Shown piece by piece: positions 20,235 to 29,050 of a stretch of 64,000 nucleotides of DNA. Numbering within the stretch: the first letter of the stretch is position 1; each line of letters opens with the position of its first letter. The stretch spans positions 186,001 to 250,000 of the forward strand of contig NZ_FOTR01000006.1 of assembly GCF_900114645.1 (NCBI RefSeq), read 5' to 3'. The notes beneath the pieces were generated by a model that saw only the letters and a list, made by a program, of their open reading frames with translations, was not told where the DNA came from and made no database searches. The stretch is from Gracilibacillus orientalis. GTDB taxonomy: Bacteria > Bacillota > Bacilli > Bacillales > Amphibacillaceae. Position numbers and translations under genes: made by a program.

Positions 20235-21536
20235 TTATTGAATAATATCGTAGATTAATTTATTATTTGTTGTTTTTTCAGGATTTATCGTATAGGCTTG
20301 GATGATTTTTTCTTCCACTTCTGTGATGTCTTCTTGATTACTATATACTTTAACCAGTGTCTCACCTTCTGATACTTGATCACCGATTTTTTTCTGTAAT
20401 ACGACACCGACAGCTAAGTCAATCTCTGATTCTTTAGTTAAACGTCCAGCACCAAGCATACTAGCAGCAATTCCGATTTCATCCGCTATAATTTCATTGA
20501 CCAGACCGGATTGTGTTGCTTTGATATCCACCACATACTTTGCTTGTGGCAGTTTACCCGGTTCATCTACAACAGACGTATCGCCGCCTTGCGATGCCAC
20601 AAATGTTTTGAATTTTTCAATTGCTTTACCTGAATGAATAGCATCTTCTAATTTTTGTCTTGCCTCTTCAATGGAACTGGCTTGTTTCGCTAAATAGACC
20701 ATTTGACTTCCTAGTGTTAAGCATAGTTCGTATAAATCTTCCGGTCCATTTCCTTTTAAGGTTTCCATCGCTTCATTTATTTCAAGTGCATTGCCAACAG
20801 CGTATCCCAATGGCTGGTTCATATCCGAAATAACTGCAATTGTTTCACGTCCTGCTCCATTTCCGATATCCACCATCGCTTTTGCAAGTTCTTTCGCATC
20901 ATCCAGATTTTTCATAAATGCACCAGAACCAGTTTTAACATCTAACACGATTGCATCTGCACCAGAAGCAATTTTCTTACTCATAATAGAACTAGCTATT
21001 AAAGGAATGGAATTAACAGTTGCCGTAACATCTCGTAATCCATAAAGCTTTTTGTCTGCAGGTGTTAGGTTTCCACTTTGTCCGACAACCGCAACTTTTT
21101 GTTCATTGACAAGCTGATTAAACTTTTCTGGTGTTAATTCAACCTGGAATCCATTAATGGACTCTAACTTGTCTATTGTTCCACCTGTATGACCAAGTCC
21201 TCTTCCTGACATTTTAGCCACCGGAACCCCCACTGATGCTACTAATGGTGCCAGAATAAGTGTAGTGGTATCCCCTACTCCGCCTGTTGAATGTTTATCA
21301 ACTTTAATGCCTTCTATATCTGATAAATCAACTTGGTCACCCGATTCCACCATCGCCATAGTAAGGTTAACTCGTTCTTCCGTTGTCATTTCTTGAAAAT
21401 AAAGTGCCATCGCCATTGCTGACATTTGGTAGTCTGGAATTTCTTCTTTTGTATAGCCTGCTATCATAAAATCGATTTCATTTTTTGTTAAGGTTTCACC
21501 ATCTCGTTTTTTAGCAATCAAATCAACCATTCTCAT
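20235..21536 (-). CDS. pdp: Pyrimidine-nucleoside phosphorylase
   Basis: The 433-residue enzyme phosphorolyses uridine, thymidine and deoxyuridine. It has the thymidine-phosphorylase family signature [18 protein letters not shown], the phosphate-binding [15 protein letters not shown], and a C-terminal alpha/beta domain with a lipoyl-like fold ([18 protein letters not shown]). The ATG at 21536 ([13 protein letters not shown]) follows AAGGGGAG; a longer frame to 21581 has no ribosome site and would enter the operator region. It leads the nucleoside genes on this strand. Confidence 0.96.
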   Translation of the reverse strand: MRMVDLIAKKRDGETLTKNEIDFMIAGYTKEEIPDYQMSAMAMALYFQEMTTEERVNLTMAMVESGDQVDLSDIEGIKVDKHSTGGVGDTTTLILAPLVASVGVPVAKMSGRGLGHTGGTIDKLESINGFQVELTPEKFNQLVNEQKVAVVGQSGNLTPADKKLYGLRDVTATVNSIPLIASSIMSKKIASGADAIVLDVKTGSGAFMKNLDDAKELAKAMVDIGNGAGRETIAVISDMNQPLGYAVGNALEINEAMETLKGNGPEDLYELCLTLGSQMVYLAKQASSIEEARQKLEDAIHSGKAIEKFKTFVASQGGDTSVVDEPGKLPQAKYVVDIKATQSGLVNEIIADEIGIAASMLGAGRLTKESEIDLAVGVVLQKKIGDQVSEGETLVKVYSNQEDITEVEEKIIQAYTINPEKTTNNKLIYDIIQ

Positions 21537-21628
21537 TGTAATGACTCCCCTTCTGAAATAAATTAATTTGTTATAGTCCATTTACCGCGGTGCTTTATGT
21601 AAGTATTGTTCACCTACTTGTGAAACTG

Positions 21629-21642
21629 ATTGGACGTCCAAC
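21629..21642 (-). promoter_or_regulatory. Second operator copy in the pdp leader
   Basis: ATTGGACGTCCAAC (palindromic core TTGGACGTCCAA) lies about 40-50 bases downstream of the expected pdp transcription start. A repressor bound here could block elongation or loop with the promoter operator. Confidence 0.55.
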
Positions 21643-21688
21643 AACCTATCGTTTTAAAAAAGAATCCTTATCGATTGGATTCGGGTTC

Positions 21689-21718
21689 ATTATATAGGTA
21701 AGACGTCCAACAAGTCAA
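21689..21718 (-). promoter_or_regulatory. pdp promoter with an operator filling the spacer
   Basis: On the minus strand TTGACT (21718-21713) and a perfect TATAAT (21694-21689) are 18 bases apart. The spacer contains GTTGGACGTCTTAC (21711-21698), the proposed regulator site. A stem GAATCC/GGATTC with a T6 run (21682-21656) lies at the very 5' end of the expected transcript and might stabilise or attenuate it. Confidence 0.7.
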
Positions 21719-21728
21719 TACCATATAA

Positions 21729-21752
21729 AAACCATCCTTATTAGATGGTTTT
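21729..21752 (-). terminator. Terminator of the GntR-family gene
   Basis: On the minus strand AACCATC pairs with GATGGTT and is followed by TTTAT, just three bases beyond the stop codon of the regulator gene. Confidence 0.65.
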
Positions 21753-21754
21753 CT

Positions 21755-22480
21755 TTAAAAGATTCGTTTTCGATTGACACTGAAGCTTACTTGATCAGCT
21801 CGGAAAAAGTTTAAAGAATATAAGATTGGTTGATCATTTGTGTCATAATGAATCTGTTTTAAAATTAATAGCGGCTGATCCAGTTCCGTTTCTAATATAT
21901 CCGATATTTCATGATGATAACCGATTGTTTTTATATCAGCCTTTGCATAGCTGATCGTGATACCCTTCTTCTCTTGAAAAGAATATAACATCGATTCTTC
22001 TTCAAAGTGGTAGTCTTCCCCTATTAAAGAAACTGGAACCTTATCAATACAATAAACCAAAGGATCTTCATCAGCCGTTCTTACACGTTTTACTAAATAA
22101 ACTCGGTCATCCTCTTGTAAGTTTAGTTCTTGCTTATCTTCACTGACAGCATCTACTATACCTTGAAATAGTAATTTTGTTCCGGGCTCTTTACCTTCTC
22201 TTTTTATAAAATCGGTAATACTGAATAATTCTTCAATTCCCCCAGAAAAAGCAGGCTTTTTATTAACAAAAGTTCCGATTCCATGTTTACGAATAATAAT
22301 ATTTTCTTCCTCTAATATTCGAAGCGCTTCTCTAAACGTATTCCGTGACACATTTAACTGTTTAGCAAACTCCATCTCTGATGGTAATCGCTCACCTGGC
22401 TCTAATTCTCCATCATTTATTTTCGTTTTAATTTCTTCAATCACGTGAACATAACGTGGCGATTGATAATCAAAGGCCAT
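21755..22480 (-). CDS. GntR-family (HutC subfamily) transcriptional regulator
   Basis: The 241-residue protein has an N-terminal winged helix (ELEPGERLPSEMEFAKQLN then VSRNTFREALRILEEE) and a C-terminal UTRA/HutC effector domain (DPLVYCIDKVPVSLIG, QPILYSLNFFRADQ). It is the first gene upstream of pdp in the same direction, with its own terminator. Three GGACGTCC-like sites follow in the nucleoside gene region, so it is probably the repressor of pdp and xapX; the effector could be a (deoxy)ribose phosphate or nucleoside. The family is clear; target and effector are inferred. Confidence 0.85.
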   Translation of the reverse strand: MAFDYQSPRYVHVIEEIKTKINDGELEPGERLPSEMEFAKQLNVSRNTFREALRILEEENIIIRKHGIGTFVNKKPAFSGGIEELFSITDFIKREGKEPGTKLLFQGIVDAVSEDKQELNLQEDDRVYLVKRVRTADEDPLVYCIDKVPVSLIGEDYHFEEESMLYSFQEKKGITISYAKADIKTIGYHHEISDILETELDQPLLILKQIHYDTNDQPILYSLNFFRADQVSFSVNRKRIF

Positions 22481-22607
22481 GTTGACTTCCCCCTTTACTA
22501 TCCGAACAACATTTCTTATAAATACATCATATCACAATTAATAAATAAAATACCGTTTCACTTTTAAAATAAGCGATTGTTCAAAGGAAGTCAAACTGCT
22601 TTTGCGC

Positions 22608-22640
22608 TTGACACTATAGGGTTTTTGTGATAATTATTAT
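22608..22640 (+). promoter_or_regulatory. htpG promoter
   Basis: TTGACA (22608-22613) is perfect; the -10 is less certain, with GATAAT (22629-22634) or AATTAT (22632-22637) as candidates. The CIRCE operator starts immediately downstream, where HrcA-controlled promoters usually carry it. Confidence 0.6.
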
Positions 22641-22643
22641 GTG

Positions 22644-22670
22644 TTAGCACTCAGCAAACAGGAGTGCTAA
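22644..22670 (+). promoter_or_regulatory. CIRCE operator (HrcA site) upstream of htpG
   Basis: TTAGCACTC (22644-22652), nine bases, then GAGTGCTAA (22662-22670) is an exact CIRCE element. It predicts HrcA repression relieved by heat. In B. subtilis htpG is not part of the HrcA regulon, so this placement differs from the model organism. Confidence 0.95.
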
Positions 22671-22708
22671 AATACATAAAACAAGCAATATCAAGGAGGA
22701 GATTAATA

Positions 22709-24589
22709 ATGGAAACAAAACAATTTCAGGCTGAGTCGAAGCGGTTGCTTGAAATGATGGTACATTCCATCTATTCACAAAAGGATATCTTTTTACGTGA
22801 ACTTATTTCTAATGCTAGTGATGCGATCGACAAAATCTACTATAAAGCTTTAACAGATGACAGTATTTCTTTTAACAAAGATGACTATTATATTCGAATA
22901 GAAACAAATAAAGATAATCGTACTTTGACTGTTAAAGATACTGGTATTGGGATGACAAAAGAGGAATTAGAAAGTAACCTAGGTACGATTGCCAAAAGTG
23001 GTTCTCTCGATTTCAAAAATGAAGTCGAAATGAAAGACGGTCAGGAAATCATTGGTCAATTCGGTGTTGGATTCTATTCATCTTTTATGATTGCGGACAA
23101 AGTAACTGTATTTACTCGCGCACTTCACAGTGATGAAGGCTACAAATGGGAATCTGATGGTGAAGAAGGATATTCAATAGAACCGTATGATAAGCAAGAT
23201 GTTGGGACAGAAATCATTATCCAGCTTAAAGAAAACGCAGAAGAAGTAAACTACGATGAATACCTTGAAGAACATAAATTGAAGTCAATCATAAAAAAAT
23301 ATTCTGACTTTATTCGTTATCCTATTAAAATGGAGGTTACTGAACAGGAGCCGCAAGAGGATAATGAAGAAGAAGTAGTAGACGTCATAGAAGATCAAAC
23401 TATTAACAGTATGGTACCAATCTGGCGCAAAAATAAACAAGAACTGACTGACGAAGATTACGAAAGTTTTTATCAGGAAAAACATTTCGGATTTGATAAG
23501 CCTTTAAGTCATCTTCACATCAGTGTAGATGGTATGGTAAGATTCCAGTCTATTCTTTATATTCCTGAACAATTACCTTTTAACTATTACTCACAAGATT
23601 TTGAAAAAGGATTGGAACTTTATTCCAATGGCGTACTCATCATGGATAAATGTGCCGATCTTTTACCAGACCATTTCAGCTTTGCTCGTGGAATTGTCGA
23701 TTCGGAAGATCTCTCACTGAACATTTCCAGAGAAATTTTACAACAAGACCACCAAGTGAAATTAATCGCTAAGAACATTGAGAAAAAAGTCAAGAACCAC
23801 TTACTAAGCATGCTGAAAAATGATCGTGACAAATACGAGAAATTTTATGACGCTTTTGGTCGTCAGATTAAATTCGGCGTTTATTCTGACTTCGGTGCCA
23901 ATAAAGATAAATTAAAAGACTTATTACTATTCTATTCTTCCAGTGAGCAAAAACTTGCCTCTCTAAAAGAGTATGTAGAACGCATGCCAGAAGATCAGGA
24001 GCATATTTATTATGCCACTGGTGAATCACATGACCGCATTGAGAAATTACCACAAACAGAATTAGTGAAAGATAAAGGCTATGAAATTCTTTATTTCACA
24101 GATGAAGTCGATGAATTTGCTATCAAGATGTTGATGAACTATGATGACAAGGAATTCAAAAACGTATCAAGCGGTGATCTTGATTTAGAAGATGAAGAAA
24201 CGAAAAAAGAAGCTGAAAAACAAAAAGAGGAACATAAAGATCTATTAGCTGAAATGAAGGAAATGCTTGGGAATAAAGTAAAAGATGTCAAACTTTCTAC
24301 ACGCTTAAAGACTCACCCTGTCTGCTTATCAGCTGAAGGTGATGTTTCGATTGAAATGGAGAAAGTACTTAAGCAAATGCCAGACAATCAGAACATTGAA
24401 GCAAACAAAGTTTTGGAAATCAATAGTAAGCATGACATTTTCCAATCATTAGTACATGCTCATGGATCGGACAAAGATAAAGTAAAACTATATACCAACA
24501 TTTTATATAACCAGGCATTACTAATCGAAGGTCTCCCAATCGAAGACCCGGTAGCCTTAACAAACGATATGTGTAAAGTAATGGTTTAA
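22709..24589 (+). CDS. htpG: Hsp90-family chaperone HtpG
   Basis: The 626-residue homodimeric ATP-dependent chaperone has the GHKL ATPase domain ([41 protein letters not shown]), a middle client domain (FVRFQ-type region, ISREILQQD at about residue 345) and a C-terminal dimerisation domain. ATG at 22709 ([10 protein letters not shown]) follows AAGGAGGAG; the longer frame to 22664 would start inside CIRCE. The linker and middle domain are rich in Glu and Asp. It is monocistronic with a terminator at 24595-24626. Confidence 0.97.
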   Translation: METKQFQAESKRLLEMMVHSIYSQKDIFLRELISNASDAIDKIYYKALTDDSISFNKDDYYIRIETNKDNRTLTVKDTGIGMTKEELESNLGTIAKSGSLDFKNEVEMKDGQEIIGQFGVGFYSSFMIADKVTVFTRALHSDEGYKWESDGEEGYSIEPYDKQDVGTEIIIQLKENAEEVNYDEYLEEHKLKSIIKKYSDFIRYPIKMEVTEQEPQEDNEEEVVDVIEDQTINSMVPIWRKNKQELTDEDYESFYQEKHFGFDKPLSHLHISVDGMVRFQSILYIPEQLPFNYYSQDFEKGLELYSNGVLIMDKCADLLPDHFSFARGIVDSEDLSLNISREILQQDHQVKLIAKNIEKKVKNHLLSMLKNDRDKYEKFYDAFGRQIKFGVYSDFGANKDKLKDLLLFYSSSEQKLASLKEYVERMPEDQEHIYYATGESHDRIEKLPQTELVKDKGYEILYFTDEVDEFAIKMLMNYDDKEFKNVSSGDLDLEDEETKKEAEKQKEEHKDLLAEMKEMLGNKVKDVKLSTRLKTHPVCLSAEGDVSIEMEKVLKQMPDNQNIEANKVLEINSKHDIFQSLVHAHGSDKDKVKLYTNILYNQALLIEGLPIEDPVALTNDMCKVMV

Positions 24590-24594
24590 TATTA

Positions 24595-24626
24595 AAAAGC
24601 AGGAGGAAACTTTCTCCTGCTTTTTT
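24595..24626 (+). terminator. htpG terminator
   Basis: AAAAGCAGGAG pairs with CTCCTGCTTTTTT around a short loop directly after the htpG stop codon. Confidence 0.88.
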
Positions 24627-24725
24627 GTCATGAAAAAAAGTAGTTTATAAACGATCAAAATGTGTAATATTAACTATAAGGTACATTCTAACTATGTCGG
24701 ATTAAAAAGTAGGAGGACACATAAG

Positions 24726-26660
24726 ATGAAACAAAATGTCGCTCAAAAATTAATTAGTGAGCATATGATCTCTGGGGAAATGGAACCTGGCAAGGAAATT
24801 GGTCTAAAAATTGACCAAACTTTAACACAAGATGCTACGGGTACAATGGTAATGCTTGAGTTGGAAGCTATGGGGATAGACCGTGTTAAAACAGAAGCAT
24901 CTGCACAATACGTTGATCACAACTTAATTCAAGAGGATTTCCGTAATGCAGATGACCATCTTTTTTTAAGAAGTGCAGCACGTAAATTCGGTATCTACTA
25001 TAGTCGACCTGGCAACGGGGTAAGTCACCCTGTCCATATGCAACAGCTTGCTAAACCAGGAAAAACATTACTTGGCTCTGATAGTCATACATGTGCAAAT
25101 GGTTGTATGGGAATGCTTGCCATGGGCGCAGGTGGTATTGATGTTGCGATGGCAATGGCCGGAGAACCCTATTACGTAAAAATGCCAAAAGTAATGGGTG
25201 TAAAATTAACCGGGAAACTGCCAAAATGGGTTAGTGCTAAAGATGTCATTCTTGAATTGTTGCGCCGTCATGATGTCAAAGGTGGCATTGGTAAAATCAT
25301 TGAGTATTATGGACCCGGAGTAAAAAATTTATCTGCAATGGATCGACATGTTATCGCTAATATGGGTGCTGAACTGGGAGCAACAGCTACTGTCTTTCCA
25401 TCAGATAAAGAAATCAAGGACTTTTTAAGTCAGCAAGGCCGGGAAGATGATTGGATCGAGCTAAAAGCAGACCGCGGTGCCAAATACGATGAAGAAGAAA
25501 ATATTGATCTTTCTCAATTAGAACCTTTAATTGCCAAACCGTCTAGTCCAGGAAATGTCGTTCCTGTCTCAGAAATAGCAGGAGAAACGATTTACCAATC
25601 CTATATTGGATCATCAGCAAACCCAGGCTACCGTGATTTTGCCATTGCAAGCGAAATTGTAAAAGGTAAACAAATCGCATCGGGTATTTCATTTGATATT
25701 AACCCTACATCACGACAATTACTGGAGCAGCTAGTTGAAAATGGCCATATAGGCAATCTTCTATCCGCCGGTGCTCGTATGCATCAAGCTGGATGTAATG
25801 GTTGTATTGGAATGGGACAAGCACCCGCAACAGAAAAAAACAGTTTACGGACTACTCCACGGAACTTCCCGGGCAGATCAGGTACACGAGAAGACAGAGT
25901 TTTCTTATGCAGCCCTGAAACAGCGGCAGCTTCTGCTCTAACTGGTAAAATTACTGATCCTAGAACATTAGATATAAAATATCCCAGAATCCAAGAACCG
26001 AAGAAATTCACAACGGAAGGAATGCTGGAAGCACCACCAAAAAATACAGACGTGGAATTAGAAAAAGGGCCAAATATTACGACGATCCCAGATTTTGAAC
26101 CAATTAAAAACAACTTCGACTTACCTATTTTGTTAAAAATGACTGACAACATTTCCACTGACGAGATTTTAGCTGGTGGTTCCAGAGTATTACCTTATCG
26201 CAGTAATATTCAAAAAATCAGTACATTTGCCTTTGAAATTGTTGATGATGATTATTATGAAAATGCCATAAAAAAACGGGATAATGGCGGTCATGTTCTT
26301 GTTGCTGGCGTAAATTATGGACAGGGTTCAAGCCGGGAACATGCTGCACTGGCACCAAGGTATCTAGGATTAAAAGTGGTGTTGGTGAAAGATTTTGCTC
26401 GTATTCACTTACAGAACTTAATTAACTTTGGTATTCTTCCGCTATCATTTGTTAACGAAACGGACTATGATGATCTGTCACAGAATGACATTTTGGAGTT
26501 CCGTGACATACATGAATCCATCCAAGTGTCGGATACATTAGATATTAAGGTGAAAGGAACAGATCACACGATTCCAGTTCGACATGATTTAACGAAACGT
26601 CATATCGATATCATTTTACAAGGCGGTATTATCAACTGGATTAAGCAAAAACAAAAATAA
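24726..26660 (+). CDS. Aconitate hydratase, compact type
   Basis: The 644-residue protein is a single-chain aconitase-family enzyme, much shorter than the 909-residue CitB type of B. subtilis. The large domain has LGSDSHTCANGCMGM and QAGCNGCIGMG (C357 and C360, two cluster ligands); the C-terminal swivel domain has NYGQGSSREHAALAPRYLG. The usual third ligand in GSCTN is Ser here (YIGSSANPGYRD, Ser297), which needs checking. ATG at 24726 follows TAGGAGG at a good distance. Citrate-isocitrate isomerisation is the likely reaction, but another hydroxy-acid dehydratase specificity is possible. Confidence 0.85.
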   Translation: MKQNVAQKLISEHMISGEMEPGKEIGLKIDQTLTQDATGTMVMLELEAMGIDRVKTEASAQYVDHNLIQEDFRNADDHLFLRSAARKFGIYYSRPGNGVSHPVHMQQLAKPGKTLLGSDSHTCANGCMGMLAMGAGGIDVAMAMAGEPYYVKMPKVMGVKLTGKLPKWVSAKDVILELLRRHDVKGGIGKIIEYYGPGVKNLSAMDRHVIANMGAELGATATVFPSDKEIKDFLSQQGREDDWIELKADRGAKYDEEENIDLSQLEPLIAKPSSPGNVVPVSEIAGETIYQSYIGSSANPGYRDFAIASEIVKGKQIASGISFDINPTSRQLLEQLVENGHIGNLLSAGARMHQAGCNGCIGMGQAPATEKNSLRTTPRNFPGRSGTREDRVFLCSPETAAASALTGKITDPRTLDIKYPRIQEPKKFTTEGMLEAPPKNTDVELEKGPNITTIPDFEPIKNNFDLPILLKMTDNISTDEILAGGSRVLPYRSNIQKISTFAFEIVDDDYYENAIKKRDNGGHVLVAGVNYGQGSSREHAALAPRYLGLKVVLVKDFARIHLQNLINFGILPLSFVNETDYDDLSQNDILEFRDIHESIQVSDTLDIKVKGTDHTIPVRHDLTKRHIDIILQGGIINWIKQKQK

Positions 26661-26680
26661 TATAGAAAGGAAGTACAACA

Positions 26681-26857
26681 ATGGGTTCACAACATATGAG
26701 GTGTAAAGCTTGTGACGGTACAGGATTATTGATGGATGACGAAGAGTGGCGTTATACTTGCTCCATATGCCATGGAGATGGCTTCATTTCACGCTATGAA
26801 TCGAAGGAAAACATAGAGTTAATTGATGTAGATATCAATAATCGGACGATTGAATAA
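26681..26857 (+). CDS. Small zinc-ribbon protein with DnaJ-type Cys motifs
   Basis: The 58-residue product has two CxxC knuckles, RCKACDGTGLLMDD and TCSICHGDGFISRYE, in the CxxCxGxG pattern of the DnaJ zinc domain. A J-domain is absent. AGAAAGGAAG precedes the ATG, 20 bases after the aconitase stop, so the two genes are probably co-transcribed. A role in cluster assembly or folding of the aconitase is a guess from position only. Confidence 0.75.
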   Translation: MGSQHMRCKACDGTGLLMDDEEWRYTCSICHGDGFISRYESKENIELIDVDINNRTIE

Positions 26858-26879
26858 AGAAATATGTACTTGAACTGCA

Positions 26880-26918
26880 GCAGCTAGAATCCTAGCACCC
26901 CTAAAGGGCTCTAGCTGC
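26880..26918. terminator. Hairpin after the aconitase unit
   Basis: GCAGCTAGA can pair with TCTAGCTGC, with further pairing of CCTAGC and CCCC/GGG inside. There is no T-run, so it may be a weak terminator or a 3' stabiliser. Confidence 0.4.
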
Positions 26919-26991
26919 CTACATAGCCCTTATATTAATTAAGATAAAGAGGAGTCACCTCATTTTGAATTTTTTTGCGTGCAAGATTGCC

Positions 26992-27113
26992 GCTGCGGAA
27001 AAATACTCCCTTTCCGGGGGCACGACCTCAGCTAACTTGGTGAAGAAAACCACTTCACCAAGTGGATCTTCGGCTCGCGCTATTCCCCCAGGAGTGTCGC
27101 ATTTTTCCGCAGC
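26992..27113. repeat. 122-bp element with 13-bp terminal inverted repeats, family C
   Basis: GCTGCGGAAAAAT (26992-27004) and ATTTTTCCGCAGC (27101-27113) are perfect inverted ends. An internal hairpin ACTTGGTGAAG with CTTCACCAAGT lies at about 27036-27062. A truncated relative of the right end occurs at 44980-45013. It has no ORF and looks like a MITE or structured repeat. The rest of the 26858-27394 gap contains other repeat-like sequence (27235-27300 resembles parts of 55198-55226 inverted and of 61126-61180) and no gene. Confidence 0.75.
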
Positions 27114-27357
27114 TTAGAATAGTGTTCTGTTCAAAAAAACAGGGAATCCATAGAATAGAATGCCAATAGTACTATTCTTTCCGTTATCAGAACACTAAAA
27201 TCAGCGCAGTATTCTGCCGGAGCGTTTCTTAAGCACTCATCTTTAGTCAGAATGGAAGGAAGCTACACCAAGACACATTTTTACTACTTTGCAGTTTGTA
27301 TCTTATTCGAATCAGAAGCTGAACTTGAAAGGATTCTCATGTTTAATGCTCATAATA

Positions 27358-27391
27358 AAAGGCCACTTCTTTACTTAGTGGCCTTTTTCTC
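27358..27391. terminator. Terminator of the 6-phosphogluconolactonase gene
   Basis: AAAAGGCCACT pairs with AGTGGCCTTTTT around a short loop. T-runs on both strands allow use from either side; on the minus strand it closes the pgl gene. Confidence 0.8.
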
Positions 27392-27394
27392 ATA

Positions 27395-28438
27395 TTAATA
27401 ATGTAAGAATTTTACGCAGACTGCTTCTGGGGCTTTAACGTCTTTTTGTAGTAAGCCCAGTGTTCCGTTTTCTTGATCTCTTTCGAATAATACCAGTGTG
27501 CCTGTTTCTTGATTAGCAGCAACGATAAATTGTTCAGTCGGATCTAGTACGAAGTCACGTGGCCAATCTCCTTCTGTATGCGTCCATTCAACAAACCCTA
27601 CAGTATAATCCTCATTTATACGGTAGATCGCAATCGAGTTGTGTCCCCTGTTACCGGCATAAACAAACTTTCCATCGGAAGAAAGATGAATCGCACTGCC
27701 TTGACTATTCTCGGTAAAGTCTTCTGGAAGTGTGGAAATATATTGAACTTCTTCAAAAGTACCCTCTTTTTCGTGATATTTCAGCACAACCACTTCATTG
27801 CTAAGCTCTGTCATCACGTAAGCATATTGACCATCTGGATGGAAAGCAATATGACGTGGACCACTTCCTGGTTTTAATGTTAATACACTTACTTCTTGTA
27901 AAACATCTCCTTCAGGACGATACGTTGTAATGGTGTCACTACCTAAGTCAACCACAACTACATATTGTTCGTCCGGAGTAAAACCTGCAAAATGAAGGTG
28001 AGGCTTTTCTTGTCGCTCATGCGGACCATTTCCCTCCTGCTCTACTGCTTTTGGTGATTGGATCGATCCATCCTCATTAATTTCATATGTTTCCACTTGT
28101 TTCGTGTGGAAATTTGCAGTTACTACTACATTATTTTTCCTGTCAACACTCACATGACAAGGAGCTGAACCTTCCGTTGCCTGACTGTTTATTTTTTCTA
28201 ATGCTCCACTTTCATCTGTAATGTTAAAAGCGGTAACTCCACCGTGATTGCCTTCTTTTGAAACCGCATATACATATTGATTGTCGTTACTAACAGTTAA
28301 ATAAGTTGGATTATCAAGGTTAGCTGCAACTTCTATATTCGATAGTTTTTTCTCTACGGTATCCAAGGTGAAGCGATAAACACCTTGACTTTCCTTTTTG
28401 GTATACGAACCAATATAACCTATGTATTGTTTCCCCAT
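27395..28438 (-). CDS. pgl: 6-phosphogluconolactonase (seven-bladed propeller, lactonase family)
   Basis: The 347-residue protein belongs to the PF10282-type lactonase family (B. subtilis Pgl/YkgB), which hydrolyses 6-phosphogluconolactone in the pentose phosphate pathway. Conserved sequence includes YIGSYTKKESQGVY at the start, GPHERQEKPHLHFAGFTPD with active-site His and Arg, GSGPRHIAFHPDGQYAY and WPRDFVLDPT. Length is normal. It is a single gene. The paralogous beta-propeller fold makes the exact substrate slightly uncertain. Confidence 0.88.
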   Translation of the reverse strand: MGKQYIGYIGSYTKKESQGVYRFTLDTVEKKLSNIEVAANLDNPTYLTVSNDNQYVYAVSKEGNHGGVTAFNITDESGALEKINSQATEGSAPCHVSVDRKNNVVVTANFHTKQVETYEINEDGSIQSPKAVEQEGNGPHERQEKPHLHFAGFTPDEQYVVVVDLGSDTITTYRPEGDVLQEVSVLTLKPGSGPRHIAFHPDGQYAYVMTELSNEVVVLKYHEKEGTFEEVQYISTLPEDFTENSQGSAIHLSSDGKFVYAGNRGHNSIAIYRINEDYTVGFVEWTHTEGDWPRDFVLDPTEQFIVAANQETGTLVLFERDQENGTLGLLQKDVKAPEAVCVKFLHY

Positions 28439-28507
28439 TACAAAAACCCTTTCTTTTTTGCAAAATTTTCACTCTTTTTATTATAGCAAACATCAAAGAT
28501 GAAAGAA

Positions 28508-28529
28508 AACTTGGCAATTGCCAAGTTTT
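28508..28529. terminator. Hairpin terminator after the 30-residue ORF
   Basis: ACTTGGCAATTGCCAAGT is a perfect palindrome flanked by A- and T-rich sequence, just after the stop codon of the small minus-strand gene. Confidence 0.6.
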
Positions 28530-28536
28530 CCATTCA

Positions 28537-28629
28537 TCATATAGTTCTGTTTCTTCGCATTTGATAATACGCATATGCTCCAATACCAATGGAAGCAAGC
28601 ATCGGTAACATTCTTGTTCCTCTTCTCAC
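28537..28629 (-). CDS. 30-residue membrane-associated small protein
   Basis: GGAGGG followed six bases later by GTG opens a 30-codon frame: MRRGTRMLPMLASIGIGAYA then YYQMRRNRTI. It has Arg-rich ends around one hydrophobic segment, similar to DUF3918-type small proteins of Bacillus. The strong ribosome site and adjoining terminator support a real gene; the function is unknown. Confidence 0.6.
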   Translation of the reverse strand: MRRGTRMLPMLASIGIGAYAYYQMRRNRTI

Positions 28630-28705
28630 GTGTATCCCTCCATTCATTTGGGTACACTTATATTCTTTGCGTTTCGCTCATTTCTAACCAGTATAATTGT
28701 AAGTT

Positions 28706-28963
28706 TTACTGGAATTTACTACCGATAAAAAGAAAAAATAAAATAAATAAACCGATTGTAAATGGTAAAGCACCGATTAAACTGAGACTCATACCATTAT
28801 AGCCACCTACTACTTCATTACCAATTAAATAAATAACTACACCAACCGCGCAACTTAAAAATCCCCACCAATAGGCAAATCTTTTCCACAAACTGTACAG
28901 AGCACCTATCACAAATAAGCATAAAAATACCCAAGGTAAGACAACATATATAAAGAAACTCAT
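28706..28963 (-). CDS. Small multi-pass membrane protein, YesK-like
   Basis: About 85 residues with three hydrophobic segments (FFIYVVLPWVFLCLFVIGAL, FLSCAVGVVIYLIG, ALPFTIGLFILFFLFI) and a Gly-Tyr-Asn-Gly loop. It resembles YesK-family membrane proteins. The ATG at 28963 is chosen because AAAGG lies nine bases before it; the ATG at 28972 abuts that site. It lies downstream of the sigma-ABC operon, separated by a terminator. Confidence 0.6.
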   Translation of the reverse strand: MSFFIYVVLPWVFLCLFVIGALYSLWKRFAYWWGFLSCAVGVVIYLIGNEVVGGYNGMSLSLIGALPFTIGLFILFFLFIGSKFQ

Positions 28964-29020
28964 GTAATTCATCCTTTGATTAACAATACTACTTCCATTA
29001 TAAACCTATTTGGACAAAGA

Positions 29021-29050
29021 AAAAACCAGAAACATTTAAGCTCCTGGTTT
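29021..29050 (-). terminator. Terminator overlapping the end of the ECF sigma gene
   Basis: On the minus strand AAACCAG (within the last codons) pairs with CTGGTTT, followed by TTTC. It would end the GntR-ABC-sigma operon. Confidence 0.6.

Noticed and set aside
28320-28598. 92-codon minus-strand ORF over the start of pgl
   Set aside because: It overlaps pgl and the small GTG-start gene in another frame, with low-quality protein sequence.
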